DNA from: Cyclobacteriaceae bacterium
GTDB taxonomy: Bacteria; Bacteroidota; Bacteroidia; Cytophagales; Cyclobacteriaceae
Assembly: GCA_020436125.1 (NCBI GenBank)
Contig: JAGQYK010000007.1
Span: forward strand, 33,788-97,787
DNA length: 64,000 bases
Direction: 5' to 3'
A program made the translations under genes and the position numbers. Positions 45,564 to 54,334 of this stretch are shown here, piece by piece; the stretch's first letter is position 1, and every line of letters starts with the position of its first letter. The notes beneath the pieces were generated by a model. It had not been told where the DNA came from, did not search any database, and saw only the letters and a program-made list of their open reading frames with translations.

Positions 45564-45600
45564 AAAAAAAGGCCCATACATTAAGCATGGGCCTTTTCAA
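45564..45600 (-). terminator. Terminator of the FtsX-type permease gene
   Basis: GGCCCAT (45571-45577) and ATGGGCC (45587-45593), with A/T extension on both sides, form a hairpin followed on the minus strand by a long T-rich run (complement of 45555-45570). Confidence 0.85.
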
Positions 45601-45615
45601 AAAGTATGAAGTTTG

Positions 45616-48018
45616 CTATTCGCTGCGTAAAGTCTGTGTGGGGTTGGACCGCGCAGCATTTAGTGATTGATACCCAACCGTGATAAATGCAATAATGGTA
45701 AGCAATGCCAAAGCCATTAAGAATACAATTGGATTGATCTGTATTCTATAAGCAAAGCTATCAAGCCAACCATCGAACAAATAGTAGGACAATGGACTTG
45801 CTAATACGGCAGCCACCACTACCAGAATCAGAAACTCTTTGTACATTAATAAAACGAGACTTGGCTCGGTTGCACCTAACACTTTACGTACTCCAATTTC
45901 TTTTAGCCTTCTTTGTGCACTAAATGAAGCAAGCGCAAAAAGACCGAGACATGCAACAAAGATGGCCAGTCCGGAAAATGTTTTAAATATTTTGGCCAAC
46001 CTTTCTTCTGAGGCGTAGGTTTGATTGAGTGCTTCGTCAAGGAAATAGAATGAGAACGGGTTGTCTTGAATAATATCATTCCAGGTATTTTCTATATGAG
46101 CCACGGTAGTCCGATAATCACCTGACTTAATCTTTATGGCGATGTTGCTAAAGGCTGGAGCAAAACTTATAATGACAGGACTTACCTTATTGCGAAGAGG
46201 ATCAAAATTAAAGTCTTCAATGACACCAATAACGGTGATGTTGGGGTTGCCCCCTTCCCCGAAAGTAATTTTTCTGCCGATAGGGTCTTCCCAGTTAAAT
46301 GCCCTGGCAGTAGCTTCATTGATCACAACTGCCAATGTACTGTCAGATGGGTGTTCAATATCAAAATAGCGCCCCTCTTCCATTTCCAATCCAAATGTTT
46401 CCAAAAAATCATATCCCGCTGACATGATAGGTAACATTTGTTCGTCTTCAACCCCTTCCACAATCATTGGGAAGTAGGGAAGATTCTTTTGCCCCATATC
46501 ATGGGAAAGATTAGTAACTGAGATAACGCCTGATTCTCTTAACAATCTTTCTTTAAAAGTAGCATAGTTGGGTGGCATACCTGTTCCTATTGCCCTTACA
46601 ACAATTACCTCTTCCTTGTTAAAACCCATGTCCTTGTTGCGCATGAAATCAAGCTGATCGGAAATAATAAGTGTACCAATAAGTAGAATGAGGGAAACAG
46701 TAAACTGCCCCACTACCAATCCTTTCCTTAAATCTATTTTCCTATTGACAGCCTTATGCAGTCCCTTCAAAACTTTAACAGGTTGGAAAGAAGCCATCAC
46801 GAATGAGGGGTAAAGACCAGCAATCAATCCGGCAAACAAAGTGACCAATGCTGCAGCAACTATGTTGGAGGGGTTCAATAACTCCTTGGAATCAATTTGT
46901 GTGGAAGCCAAGTCGTTAAATATTGGGAGAGCAATCCAGATAATAAAAAATGAAATTATACCTGAAATAAGTGCGATGAGGAGTGACTCGCCTAAGAATT
47001 GAAAGACCAGATTTTTCTTTTGTGCCCCCATTACCTTGCGTATTCCCACTTCTTTTCCTCTGTTAGAGTAGCGCGCGATAGACAGATTCATGAAATTGAT
47101 ACAGGCAATAATTAAGACAAGAATTGCGATGGAAGACAGTATGTACACGTACTGAATGTTGCCATTGACAGACATATCTGCATTACTAAAATCGGATTTG
47201 AGGTGAATGTCCTGAATGGATTGCAATTTGAGGGCCGCATTATTTTCAGTGTAACGTGGAAGGTAGTGACTGGCTACGAATGCAGGTAGTTTGGCGTTTG
47301 TTTGGTTGGGATCAGACCCTGGCTTTAAAACTACATAGCTGTAATACCACATGCCTCTGTAGTCATGATCAATTCTAAAACCTACCAATTGATTGATGAG
47401 CAGTTTGGAATGGGCAAGAAAATCGAAATCAAGGTGCGTTTTACCGCGGAATGGTTCCAGAACACCTGTCACTTTAAAGGAAACGGTATCCTGAAAGGTG
47501 ATGAGCTTACCTAATGGGTTGGTTTCCCCAAAATATTTTTTAGCAGCTTCGTGGCTAAGAACCACAGAGTTACTGTTTTCAAAGGCCTTTTCTCGATTGC
47601 CATATTTGAAATCGAAATCAAAAATTGAAAACAGACTCGAGTCAGCCAGATAAAATTTTCTTTCCTGGTATTCATTGTCTTCATATTTAATGGTAGGCAA
47701 TAGGTTGGAAAAGAAAAAAGGTTTGAAGATAGTAGCAGCTGCCTCTACTTCTGGAAATTCCTCTACCATGTCAAAAGATGCAGGGTAGTGTGCCATGCTG
47801 TATCGGTTTTGAACCCCGTTAACATCTACATGTGTGTTAAGTCTATAGATGTTTTCTGCATTGGTATAAAAGCGATCGTAGCCTGTCTCGTTCTTTACAT
47901 AAATGGCTATGAGCACAAAACATGCAAGGCCGATGGCAAGACCAATAATGTTAATCAGACTGTATAAGGAATTTCTGGTCAAATTCCTGATGGCGATTTT
48001 TATGTAATTTTTCAGCAT
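45616..48018 (-). CDS. FtsX/MacB-type ABC transporter permease
   Basis: An 800-residue membrane protein. The N-terminal helix (LINIIGLAIGLACFVLIAIY) is followed by a periplasmic MacB_PCD domain, a first FtsX membrane unit (about residues 285-430, with YSNRGKEVGIRKVMGAQK), a second periplasmic domain and a second FtsX unit (FSAQRRLKEIGVRKVLGATE to the end). This duplicated form is common in Bacteroidota. No ATPase gene is adjacent, so it must use one encoded elsewhere. Such permeases move lipids, lipoproteins, peptides or signals by mechanotransmission; no substrate is assigned. It starts 3 bp after the S9 peptidase gene ends. Confidence 0.92.
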   Translation of the reverse strand: MLKNYIKIAIRNLTRNSLYSLINIIGLAIGLACFVLIAIYVKNETGYDRFYTNAENIYRLNTHVDVNGVQNRYSMAHYPASFDMVEEFPEVEAAATIFKPFFFSNLLPTIKYEDNEYQERKFYLADSSLFSIFDFDFKYGNREKAFENSNSVVLSHEAAKKYFGETNPLGKLITFQDTVSFKVTGVLEPFRGKTHLDFDFLAHSKLLINQLVGFRIDHDYRGMWYYSYVVLKPGSDPNQTNAKLPAFVASHYLPRYTENNAALKLQSIQDIHLKSDFSNADMSVNGNIQYVYILSSIAILVLIIACINFMNLSIARYSNRGKEVGIRKVMGAQKKNLVFQFLGESLLIALISGIISFFIIWIALPIFNDLASTQIDSKELLNPSNIVAAALVTLFAGLIAGLYPSFVMASFQPVKVLKGLHKAVNRKIDLRKGLVVGQFTVSLILLIGTLIISDQLDFMRNKDMGFNKEEVIVVRAIGTGMPPNYATFKERLLRESGVISVTNLSHDMGQKNLPYFPMIVEGVEDEQMLPIMSAGYDFLETFGLEMEEGRYFDIEHPSDSTLAVVINEATARAFNWEDPIGRKITFGEGGNPNITVIGVIEDFNFDPLRNKVSPVIISFAPAFSNIAIKIKSGDYRTTVAHIENTWNDIIQDNPFSFYFLDEALNQTYASEERLAKIFKTFSGLAIFVACLGLFALASFSAQRRLKEIGVRKVLGATEPSLVLLMYKEFLILVVVAAVLASPLSYYLFDGWLDSFAYRIQINPIVFLMALALLTIIAFITVGYQSLNAARSNPTQTLRSE

Positions 48019-48021
48019 GTG

Positions 48022-50373
48022 TTAGGGGTTGAGATTATCTTCAAAGAGTTTTAAAATTCGTTTGTACTCATCGGTCCAACTACTGGGTTCCACAAAGCCA
48101 TGATTTTCTACGGGATACACGGCTAGCTCCCAGTTGTCTTTACCCAATTCAATGAGCCGTTGTGATAGTCTAACTACATCTTGAAAGTGTACGTTAGTAT
48201 CCACCATTCCATGGCACATCAACAAGGCTCCTTTCAATCCTTCTGCATGATAGATCGGAGAGCTTTTTACATACGCAATACTATCTGCATAAGGTACATT
48301 GAGTATGTTTGAAGTGTAGCGATGGTTATAGTGTGCCCAATCGGTAACAGGTCTTAAGGCTGCTCCAGCAGCAAAAACGTCTGGCGTGGTGAACATGCCC
48401 ATCAATGTGATAAAGCCACCATACGATCCGCCATAAACACCGATGCGTTTGGGGTCAACGTTGTATTTGTCCACTAACAGCTTAGCGGCATCCACGTTGT
48501 CTGTCAAATCTTTTCCTCCCATGAACCTGTAGATACCTGTACGCCAGTCGCGGCCGTAGCCTGCGCTACCTCGGTAGTCTATATCGATAACTGTGTAGCC
48601 TTTGTCAACTAATAAGTTATGAAACATATATTCACGGAAATAACTGCTCCACCATTTGTGTGCGTTTTGTAAATAGCCAGCACCATGAACAAAAATCACT
48701 GCAGGGCCTTTGGTGCTTTGTTGCTTAGTCTGATAGAGCCTTGCATAAACATCTGCTCCATCTCTGGCTTTAAAGGTGATTACTTCCGGATCTCTCCAAG
48801 GGTAAGAATTAAATTCTGCTGATGTTGATTTTGTAATTTGTTCTGATTGGGCCTTTGTTTTGTTCTCAGCGAGAAACAACTCCCATGGTTTGTTGCTGTA
48901 GGAGTACAAATCAGCCATCCATTTTTCGTCTGGAGATAAAATGACTTGGTGCGATCCAGTAGTTGTCGTTAACCTTTCAGATTTACGACCATCAATTGAA
49001 ATTTTATAAAAATGTTTTTCGCCTGGATGTACTTCGTTGGTAGTGATATAAAAAAACTTTTTATCTCTGGAGAGTTGTGCGTTTTGTACTTCGTATTGGC
49101 CAGAGGTAATGGCTTGTTTTTTACCTGTGGTTATGTCTACAGTGTATAAGTGAGAGTAGCCACTTTCTTCAGAATGAAACCAGATCCTTTTATTGTCACC
49201 CATCCAACCTGCATTACCTGCACTAAAGAAATAACCAATCCCGGGACCACCTATCCAAGCTTCATCTCTTTGTCTGTCCAACAGTTTAAGTTGACGTGTG
49301 GCCAAGTCTACTGACATAATCCATCGGTCTTTATTATCAACAGAACGGATTACAACAAAATTATTTCTTCCGTCACCCGACCAATAAGGCCCGTTGATCA
49401 CAACGGATCGTGTCGCTTTTTCTTTAGGTTGCTGATCAGGATAATCTTTTGAAAAATCTGCCTCATCCATAATGCCCGTTATGGTTTTGGTATCTACCTG
49501 ATAAGTAGTGTCTCCTTTGATGTCATACACCCAAAATTCATAGGTGTCAAGATCTACACCTACTTTGGAACGCGCTGGGATATCCTCTGTAAAGCCAGAT
49601 GCTGTAACGTAGTTGGGAACGATTGTGGATTTTGCGCTGGCTGCCTCCTTGGTTATCCGGTAAGTAATAAAGTTTTCATCCGGACTCATCATCAGGTTAT
49701 CAATATTGTGACCATTTAGATAAACAGTATAAGGGCGATCGGGACGGTTAGCTTTATTATTTTTGTCTGTTGCTTTTTTGTTGTCACTCCTTTCTTTGAG
49801 TATTTGCAGGTAGGCGAGTTGGTCTTGCTTTAGCCATTCTTCGTGCGCACTTGCTTTAGCTTCTGATGGCTTCTTTCCCATTCTAAAATCAGAGAGCTGA
49901 GTGAATGAGCCCGTGTTGATACTCCAGGTGAATAGATTACTTCCTGAGGTGAATATTATTTTAGACTCGTCTTGAGAAAAGGAAGGGGCATATTCCCTTT
50001 CAAGGGTGTTGGTGATTTTTACGGTTTTGTTGGTTGGTATATCCAGAAGGAAAAGATCACCATACTTTTCATAAACTTTTTTCGTGTACGTTTTATTGTA
50101 AGTCCCGTTTTCTGTTGGCAATGATTTTCTGATGGATGGGCTTACCTTGGTAGGGGCTTTATTAGATAGTGTAACGGCATATAAGGAGTCATCTGCTGCA
50201 TTGTCAGGATTCCAATTGAAATAGATGGTTTTACTGTCTTCTGACCAAAAAACGTCTGAAGGTGATGTTCCCACCCATTTTGGGTTACGCATTATCTTTT
50301 CAACAGTTAGTTCATTCAATTGTTGACCCCATGCAGCCGAGGTCACAAATAAGAGCAAGAGTAGTTTATTCAT
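48022..50373 (-). CDS. Exported S9 (DPP-IV-type) peptidase
   Basis: A 783-residue serine peptidase with signal peptide 1-16. Residues 20-510 form the eight-bladed propeller typical of dipeptidyl peptidase IV relatives (WSEDSKTIYFNW, FSQDESKIIFTSG, LSPDEKWMADLYS). The hydrolase domain has nucleophile Ser in GVYGGSYGGFITLMG, Asp in CHGMVDTNVHFQD and His in YPVENHGFVEP. It should release dipeptides from proline-containing peptides in the periplasm. The permease gene follows immediately. Confidence 0.94.
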   Translation of the reverse strand: MNKLLLLLFVTSAAWGQQLNELTVEKIMRNPKWVGTSPSDVFWSEDSKTIYFNWNPDNAADDSLYAVTLSNKAPTKVSPSIRKSLPTENGTYNKTYTKKVYEKYGDLFLLDIPTNKTVKITNTLEREYAPSFSQDESKIIFTSGSNLFTWSINTGSFTQLSDFRMGKKPSEAKASAHEEWLKQDQLAYLQILKERSDNKKATDKNNKANRPDRPYTVYLNGHNIDNLMMSPDENFITYRITKEAASAKSTIVPNYVTASGFTEDIPARSKVGVDLDTYEFWVYDIKGDTTYQVDTKTITGIMDEADFSKDYPDQQPKEKATRSVVINGPYWSGDGRNNFVVIRSVDNKDRWIMSVDLATRQLKLLDRQRDEAWIGGPGIGYFFSAGNAGWMGDNKRIWFHSEESGYSHLYTVDITTGKKQAITSGQYEVQNAQLSRDKKFFYITTNEVHPGEKHFYKISIDGRKSERLTTTTGSHQVILSPDEKWMADLYSYSNKPWELFLAENKTKAQSEQITKSTSAEFNSYPWRDPEVITFKARDGADVYARLYQTKQQSTKGPAVIFVHGAGYLQNAHKWWSSYFREYMFHNLLVDKGYTVIDIDYRGSAGYGRDWRTGIYRFMGGKDLTDNVDAAKLLVDKYNVDPKRIGVYGGSYGGFITLMGMFTTPDVFAAGAALRPVTDWAHYNHRYTSNILNVPYADSIAYVKSSPIYHAEGLKGALLMCHGMVDTNVHFQDVVRLSQRLIELGKDNWELAVYPVENHGFVEPSSWTDEYKRILKLFEDNLNP

Positions 50374-50463
50374 AGGATTTTTCTGGGTATAGGGTAAACG
50401 GAATCACATGGCTAAAGGCCTGCGAATTTTTATGAATGGGAAATACCGAGGCTTCGCGGAAAA

Positions 50464-50811
50464 TTAGCGGTTTCTAGGCTTCGACATTTCCGAAAACATA
50501 CTGTTGAATATGGACAAAATGAGACTGAAAGCCAAGGCCCACCAGAATCCATCCACATCAAATTTGGGGACGAAATAATCCACCATGAGTATGATTAGGG
50601 CATTGATGACCAATAAGAACAAGCCAAGGGTGAATACGGTGATGGGGATAGTGAGTACAACCAGAATAGGCCTCACAATGGCGTTAGCAAAGGACAAAAC
50701 TGCAGCTACGAGCAAGGCATAGCCGTAATGCTCCACATGCACACCGGGCAACAGGTAGGCAGTAAGCAATACTGCGAGGCCTGAGAGAAGAAAACGTACA
50801 ATTCCATTCAT
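50464..50811 (-). CDS. Small membrane protein, phage holin 4 family (Phage_holin_4_2)
   Basis: A 115-residue protein with four hydrophobic helices: IVRFLLSGLAVLLTAYLLPG, ALLVAAVLSFANAIVRPILV, TVFTLGLFLLVINALIILMV and FWWALAFSLILSIFNSMFS. The NAIVRPIL...P.T..TLGLF pattern is diagnostic of this family. Despite the name, it is a chromosomal family in most bacteria and there is no phage gene nearby. Function unknown. Confidence 0.85.
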   Translation of the reverse strand: MNGIVRFLLSGLAVLLTAYLLPGVHVEHYGYALLVAAVLSFANAIVRPILVVLTIPITVFTLGLFLLVINALIILMVDYFVPKFDVDGFWWALAFSLILSIFNSMFSEMSKPRNR

Positions 50812-50837
50812 GCTATAAAATTTGATTCAAGTTCCGC

Positions 50838-50868
50838 TTTTAACTGCAATTGTCAAACTCTAATTTTG
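50838..50868 (+). promoter_or_regulatory. Putative promoter of the exonuclease/GIY-YIG gene
   Basis: TAATTTTG at 50861-50868 fits the TAnnTTTG -7 box. TTTT at 50838-50841 is 19 bp upstream, one base off the TTTG -33 element. The ATG is 10 bp downstream, so the leader would be very short or absent. Confidence 0.55.
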
Positions 50869-50878
50869 AGCAATAAGT

Positions 50879-52249
50879 ATGTATGCCATAGTTGATATTG
50901 AAACCACAGGAGGGTATGCGAATAATCATCGCATCACGGAGATTGCTATTTATCATCACGATGGTATGCAGATTACCAATCATTACCATACATTGATTAA
51001 TCCAGGGAGAAGTATTCCTCAATTTATAACTGGTCTTACAGGGATTAATTACGAAATGGTGAAGGAGGCACCTTCTTTCTCTGAAGTGGCCAACGAAATT
51101 CATGAGCAATTGAAGGATAGGGTTTTTGTAGCGCACAATGCTCACTTTGATTACAGTTTTTTAAAGAAAGAATTTGAAGAAGCTGGAATCAATTGGAATT
51201 CAAAAAAATTGTGTACGGTAAGATTAAGCCGAAAGATCATTCCCGGATTAAGTTCTTATAGTCTGGGCAGATTAGCAGAAAGTCTTGGTATAAAAATTAA
51301 TGGCAGGCACAGGGCAGGTGGTGATGCAGAGGCTACATCAAAAGTTTTTGATTTGTTGTTGAAGCGAGATACTGATGGCGCCATTGTAAAGGCGCTTAAA
51401 AGAAATTCCGGAGAAGCAACACTTCCTCCTAATCTTCCAAAAGAAGACTTTGACAAATTACCTGCCAAAGCAGGGGTGTACTATTTTATGGACGCTCGAG
51501 GCAATGTGATCTATGTGGGAAAAGCAGTTAACATCAAAAAAAGAATAGCCGGTCATTTTAGTGGTGCAGCCCGAGAATGGAACCGATCCAATATCAGAAA
51601 TGAGATCCATCATATTACCTTCGAACTCACAGGAAGCGAATTGATTGCTTTGATTTTAGAATCTCAGGAAATCAGGAGACTGTGGCCAAAGTATAACCTT
51701 GCGCAGAAGCAGAAAGCAGATGAGTGGGGAGTTTATGATTATGAGGACAGAGGTGGTTTTTTGAGGTTTTGCGTCAATGTGGTCAAACGTGGTACAAGGC
51801 CCTTAATAAGCTTTAGTTCAAAAGGAGATGCCTGGAACTTTATGTGGGAAAAAGTCAGAGCGTTTAACTTGTGTCCTAAGTTATCCGGGCTCCAGTTGGC
51901 CAAAGGGCTGTGTTTTAGTTATCAAACAGGTGAATGCAAAGGTGGATGCATGGGTGTAGAGACGGCTACGAAATACAACAAAAGAATTACCGCTGCCATT
52001 GAATCGTTTTTTGAGGAGGGGAACTCTTTGGCCATCATAGGAGCAGGAAGGAAGAGCAGTGAGCGCTCTCTGGTGCTAGTGGAAAATGGTGCCTATCTGG
52101 GCTTTGGCTTTATTGATAAACAGGAAACGTTGGCAGATTTTGAAACCGCTAAAGACTTTATAAAGATAGGTAAGGAAAACAGGATCGTTCAAAATCTGGT
52201 GAACTCCTATTTGGTGAACCCAAGAGGTGCTGAGGTCATTGCGTTTTAA
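50879..52249 (+). CDS. DEDDh exonuclease + GIY-YIG endonuclease fusion
   Basis: A 456-residue DNA-repair-type nuclease. Residues 1-165 are a DnaQ-like DEDDh 3'-5' exonuclease (AIVDIETTGG, VFVAHNAHFDYSFLKKEF, HRAGGDAEAT). Residues about 195-275 are a UvrC/Cho-type GIY-YIG domain (KAGVYYFMDARGNVIYVGKA, NIKKRIAGHF). The C-terminus contains a four-Cys stretch (LCPKLSGLQ ... CFSYQTGECKGGCMG), also seen in Cho-like proteins. This combination is known in several phyla as a Pol III epsilon-like/Cho protein, probably incising around bulky lesions. Its stop overlaps the convergent phosphatase gene by 4 bp. Confidence 0.9.
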   Translation: MYAIVDIETTGGYANNHRITEIAIYHHDGMQITNHYHTLINPGRSIPQFITGLTGINYEMVKEAPSFSEVANEIHEQLKDRVFVAHNAHFDYSFLKKEFEEAGINWNSKKLCTVRLSRKIIPGLSSYSLGRLAESLGIKINGRHRAGGDAEATSKVFDLLLKRDTDGAIVKALKRNSGEATLPPNLPKEDFDKLPAKAGVYYFMDARGNVIYVGKAVNIKKRIAGHFSGAAREWNRSNIRNEIHHITFELTGSELIALILESQEIRRLWPKYNLAQKQKADEWGVYDYEDRGGFLRFCVNVVKRGTRPLISFSSKGDAWNFMWEKVRAFNLCPKLSGLQLAKGLCFSYQTGECKGGCMGVETATKYNKRITAAIESFFEEGNSLAIIGAGRKSSERSLVLVENGAYLGFGFIDKQETLADFETAKDFIKIGKENRIVQNLVNSYLVNPRGAEVIAF

Positions 52250-52920
52250 ATTTTTTTTCTTCCTTCAATACCAGGGTACAGTTCAGGTACTGGATCGCTC
52301 ACAAAACATTCTTGCGTTTCAATATTCATCATGGACAGCCGACCAGACCACCCCGCTCCAGTGTCCATCATCCATACTTCACCATATTGGATAGGGGTGT
52401 TTTTATTTATTGGAGTATGACCAATATATATTGAGTTATAGGAAGTGAGCTTTTGTGGATGTTTCTTTTTGGCTAGTTGAGCGAAGCTTCTATCCCATAA
52501 AAAGGTTTGGATGCCCTGTCTCTCAATAGGACTTTCAATGCTAATGCCGGCATGAACAAATAATTCGTTGCGGTGGATATAATAGGGCAATGCGCTTTTT
52601 AATAGCTGAAAGTGATCCGCAGGGACCTTATCCTCATAAGAATCGATAGTAGCCTGCCCACCCTGAATAAGCCAGGTGTCGTTGGCATATCCCGTGTCCA
52701 TCCAGTCGAGGGCCCAGAAGTCGTGGTTGCCCAATACGTAAATCAGACTTTCAATTTTCAACAGTTCGTCTATAGCCTGCCTTGTTTCAGGCCAACCATC
52801 CGCCACATCTCCAAGGCAGATAAGCGTATCTTTTTGGTAATTGAACCTTGATTTTTCTAAACATTGCAACAATGCGCGATAAGAACCGTGAATATCACCG
52901 ACAACAAAAGTTTTGGGCAT
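52246..52920 (-). CDS. Metallophosphatase (PPP-type Ser/Thr or ApaH-like)
   Basis: A 224-residue cytoplasmic calcineurin-like phosphatase. Metal-binding motifs appear in order: VVGDIHGSY (GDxHG), ICLGDVADGWPE (GDxxD-like, with DVAD), LGNHDFW (GNHE/D), then a His in FVHAGIS and in IYIGHTPI. The pattern is that of the bacterial PPP family, which includes protein phosphatases and diadenosine tetraphosphatases; the substrate is uncertain. It is convergent with the exonuclease gene. Confidence 0.88.
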   Translation of the reverse strand: MPKTFVVGDIHGSYRALLQCLEKSRFNYQKDTLICLGDVADGWPETRQAIDELLKIESLIYVLGNHDFWALDWMDTGYANDTWLIQGGQATIDSYEDKVPADHFQLLKSALPYYIHRNELFVHAGISIESPIERQGIQTFLWDRSFAQLAKKKHPQKLTSYNSIYIGHTPINKNTPIQYGEVWMMDTGAGWSGRLSMMNIETQECFVSDPVPELYPGIEGRKKI

Positions 52921-52998
52921 AGAATGGTTTTTCTAATGGATTGGAGCCTGGATAACAGCGAGAGACGACCTTTAAATCCGATTCCATCCATTTATAAC

Positions 52999-53006
52999 TA
53001 ATTTTG
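52999..53006 (+). promoter_or_regulatory. Putative -7 element upstream of moxR
   Basis: TAATTTTG fits the TAnnTTTG -7 consensus and lies 51 bp before the MoxR ATG. No TTTG is found at the right distance upstream, so this is weak. Confidence 0.35.
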
Positions 53007-53056
53007 AACCTAATTCTTTATTATTGCGCTAAAATTAAGGGTAAAAGCATAGAAAT

Positions 53057-54046
53057 ATGGCGTTTGAGATGGCAACCGAAGTACAGCAAGAGCATACAGA
53101 AAAGGTAAAACAGGTTTATACTGAAGTAGCAAAAGTGGTAGTAGGCCAGCAATACATGGTCAACCGCCTGATGATAGGGTTGTTTACCAATGGCCATATC
53201 TTACTGGAAGGAGTTCCGGGTCTTGCTAAAACACTTACGATAAGTACGCTGGCCAAGGTGTTACACCTGGATTTTGCACGTATACAATTTACACCTGATT
53301 TATTGCCTGCTGATTTGGTAGGTACTATGATTTATAATCAGAAGGACGGAAAATTTGAGGTGAAGAAGGGGCCAATTTTCGCCAATATTATTTTGGCGGA
53401 TGAGATCAACAGATCTCCAGCTAAAGTTCAGTCGGCATTGTTGGAGGCCATGCAAGAGAAACAAGTAACGATTGGAGAGACATCCTTTAACCTCGATCGA
53501 CCATTCTTGGTAATGGCTACACAGAACCCTGTTGAGAACGAGGGAACGTATCCTTTGCCTGAAGCCCAGATTGACCGATTTATGATGAAGGTGTTTGTTA
53601 ACTATCCTTCCAAAGAGGATGAGTTAGAAATCATGAGGCGTATCTCCAACATGCAGTTTGACTACACTGTGAATCAAGTACTGACCAAGGAAGATATTTT
53701 TGCCATTCGTCAGGAAGTGAACAAGGTGAAGATATCTGAATCTTTAGAAAAATATATTATCGAGTTGGTGTCTGCCTCGCGCAATCCAAAGGCATATAAA
53801 TTGGATCACGAAGCGCAATACATACAATTTGGCGCGTCACCTCGTGCAAGCATCAATCTTAATCTGGCTTCTAGGGCAATGGCTTATCTTGAAGGCCGTG
53901 ATTATGTATTGCCAGAGGACATTAAGGAAGTAGCCCTTGATGTGCTTAATCACCGTATCATATTAAACTACGAAGCGGAAGCAGATAATGTGCGCACAGC
54001 GGACATTATCAAGGTGTTGCTATCCAAAGTACCTATCAACAAGTAG
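53057..54046 (+). CDS. MoxR-family AAA+ ATPase
   Basis: A 329-residue cytoplasmic AAA+ ATPase. Walker A is LLEGVPGLAKTLTIS (about residues 52-66), Walker B is ILADEINRSPAKVQ, sensor 1 is VMATQNPVENEGTYPLPEAQ and the arginine-finger region is IDRFMMKVF. MoxR proteins act as chaperones that load metal or mature complexes, normally together with DUF58 and von Willebrand A proteins. Here no such partner follows; the next gene is a lipoprotein after 288 bp. Start ATG 53057. Confidence 0.93.
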   Translation: MAFEMATEVQQEHTEKVKQVYTEVAKVVVGQQYMVNRLMIGLFTNGHILLEGVPGLAKTLTISTLAKVLHLDFARIQFTPDLLPADLVGTMIYNQKDGKFEVKKGPIFANIILADEINRSPAKVQSALLEAMQEKQVTIGETSFNLDRPFLVMATQNPVENEGTYPLPEAQIDRFMMKVFVNYPSKEDELEIMRRISNMQFDYTVNQVLTKEDIFAIRQEVNKVKISESLEKYIIELVSASRNPKAYKLDHEAQYIQFGASPRASINLNLASRAMAYLEGRDYVLPEDIKEVALDVLNHRIILNYEAEADNVRTADIIKVLLSKVPINK

Positions 54047-54092
54047 TAGTTAATCATATGCTGCTCGTCTAAATTTTTCTCGACTTAAGAGG

Positions 54093-54129
54093 TTGTGGAC
54101 TTTAAATGCCAGTGGCTTCACAATTTTTT
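54093..54129 (+). terminator. Possible terminator after moxR
   Basis: TTGTGGA (54093-54099) can pair with TTCACAA (54117-54123) with one G-U pair, enclosing a smaller GCCAGTGGC hairpin, followed by T6. It is imperfect. Confidence 0.4.
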
Positions 54130-54239
54130 AATATTGAAAATGCTGTTTCTAATTTTTTTAGGATCAGGCATTTAGCAAAACCAATTCAAGTTTTCATTTT
54201 GAAGTGGGTAACAATCCAATAAAGATTCCTTCATCTTCT

Positions 54240-54256
54240 TTAACAATTTGGTAAAC
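54240..54256. promoter_or_regulatory. Degenerate TTAACA-type direct repeat upstream of the beta-helix lipoprotein
   Basis: TTAACA at 54240-54245 and GTAAAC at 54251-54256 are 11 bp apart, about 80 bp before the ATG. This is a weak version of the repeats found upstream of the TonB receptor and is listed only for comparison. Confidence 0.25.
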
Positions 54257-54334
54257 CACCATTGTACTTCATGTAACATTGGATGCTCACCTTTGCGCAG
54301 AATCGAAAATGAAAAATCTTTAAAAAATTCACTC

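Noticed and set aside
50464-50811. Prophage remnant because of a holin-family gene
   Set aside because: The family is chromosomal in most bacteria and no phage structural, integrase or lysis gene is nearby.
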